DNA from: an uncultured Dyadobacter sp.
Lineage (GTDB): Bacteria; Bacteroidota; Bacteroidia; Cytophagales; Spirosomataceae
DNA: 64,000 bases
Direction: 5' to 3'
Assembly: GCF_946482605.1 (NCBI RefSeq)
Contig: NZ_CAMLSE010000021.1
Span: 88,549 to 152,548 of the forward strand
Position numbers and translations under genes: made by a program. Under the pieces are notes generated by a model that had not been told where the DNA came from, ran no database searches, and was given only the letters and a program-made list of their open reading frames with translations. The number at the start of each line of letters is the position of its first letter. The stretch's first letter is position 1. This document shows positions 63,938-64,000 of this stretch, one piece after another.

Positions 63938-64000
63938 AAGTCAAATATTAAATGATTTATATAATAATTAAGTAAGAAATAAATTAATATATTAACATCG

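Noticed and set aside
63663..63944. A minus-strand frame starting in the repeats after pepT, with a repetitive HSFTHSLIHS-type N-terminus
   Set aside because: The peptide is only the translated repeat array joined to the antisense of pepT. No domain is present.

Overview
The window looks like a chromosomal segment from a Bacteroidota bacterium of the Cytophagales type, with Dyadobacter or a close relative as my best guess. The signs are: large TonB-dependent receptors with an N-terminal carboxypeptidase-regulatory-like domain; many exported lipoproteins; a DUF5916 protein; an OmpA/PD40 envelope protein; a CxxxY-type CcmE; near-absence of Shine-Dalgarno sequences; and several matches to the Bacteroidota -7 promoter box TAnnTTTG. 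Species identity is inference. I see no rRNA, tRNA, CRISPR array, prophage or insertion sequence.

Layout. 1-3.7 kb: end of an operon with a partial pssA and a metallo-beta-lactamase-fold hydrolase, then a lipoprotein, an RsmI-like methyltransferase, another lipoprotein and an alpha/beta hydrolase. 4.1-11.2 kb: an Oar-like TonB receptor, a HExxHxxGxxH lipoprotein protease, a decayed coding remnant, a GDPD-like protein and a patatin. 11.4-20.7 kb: polyprenyl diphosphate synthase, a leucine-rich-repeat protein, DUF5916 and DUF3817 proteins, a second TonB receptor and a Tat-exported amine-oxidase-like flavoprotein. 20.8-25.6 kb: cytochrome c maturation operon ccmB-ccmC-ccmD-ccmE-ccmF. 25.8-28.2 kb: feoAB ferrous iron uptake. 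28.2-33 kb: orphan DUF433, NAD(P)H-hydrate repair, rplS, dapF, a rhodanese and a DEAD-box helicase. 33-38 kb: exported or membrane proteins (barrel, M14 peptidase, lipase) and a CPA1 antiporter. 38.3-51.5 kb: a nine-gene minus-strand surface-glycan cluster. 51.6-56.2 kb: OmpA/PD40, DUF4038, rpe, Uma2. 56.4-64 kb: ligA, dapA, a class V aminotransferase, a Nudix-type regulator, marC, a MazG-like hydrolase and pepT.

The most interesting system is the 38.3-51.5 kb cluster. A transketolase is split into N and C halves, and between them sits a fusion of a sugar-nucleotide epimerase/dehydratase with a GtrB/DPM1-like polyprenyl-phosphate glycosyltransferase. Around them are a GT-C-type membrane glycosyltransferase, an uncharacterised multi-pass membrane protein, an acyltransferase-3, a GT2 enzyme, an 892-residue membrane-anchored protein and an AlgJ/AlgX-like SGNH protein. 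Together they suggest a sugar carbon-chain-modifying step, loading onto a lipid carrier, transfer outside the cytoplasm and acylation. rpe lies upstream on the same strand and makes xylulose 5-phosphate, a classical transketolase donor.

Non-coding structure of note: about 100 bp of stacked perfect inverted repeats between rplS and dapF; TGAATGAG-type tandem repeats that start at the stop codons of two distant genes; and a five-tract G-quadruplex motif in the last codons of pepT.
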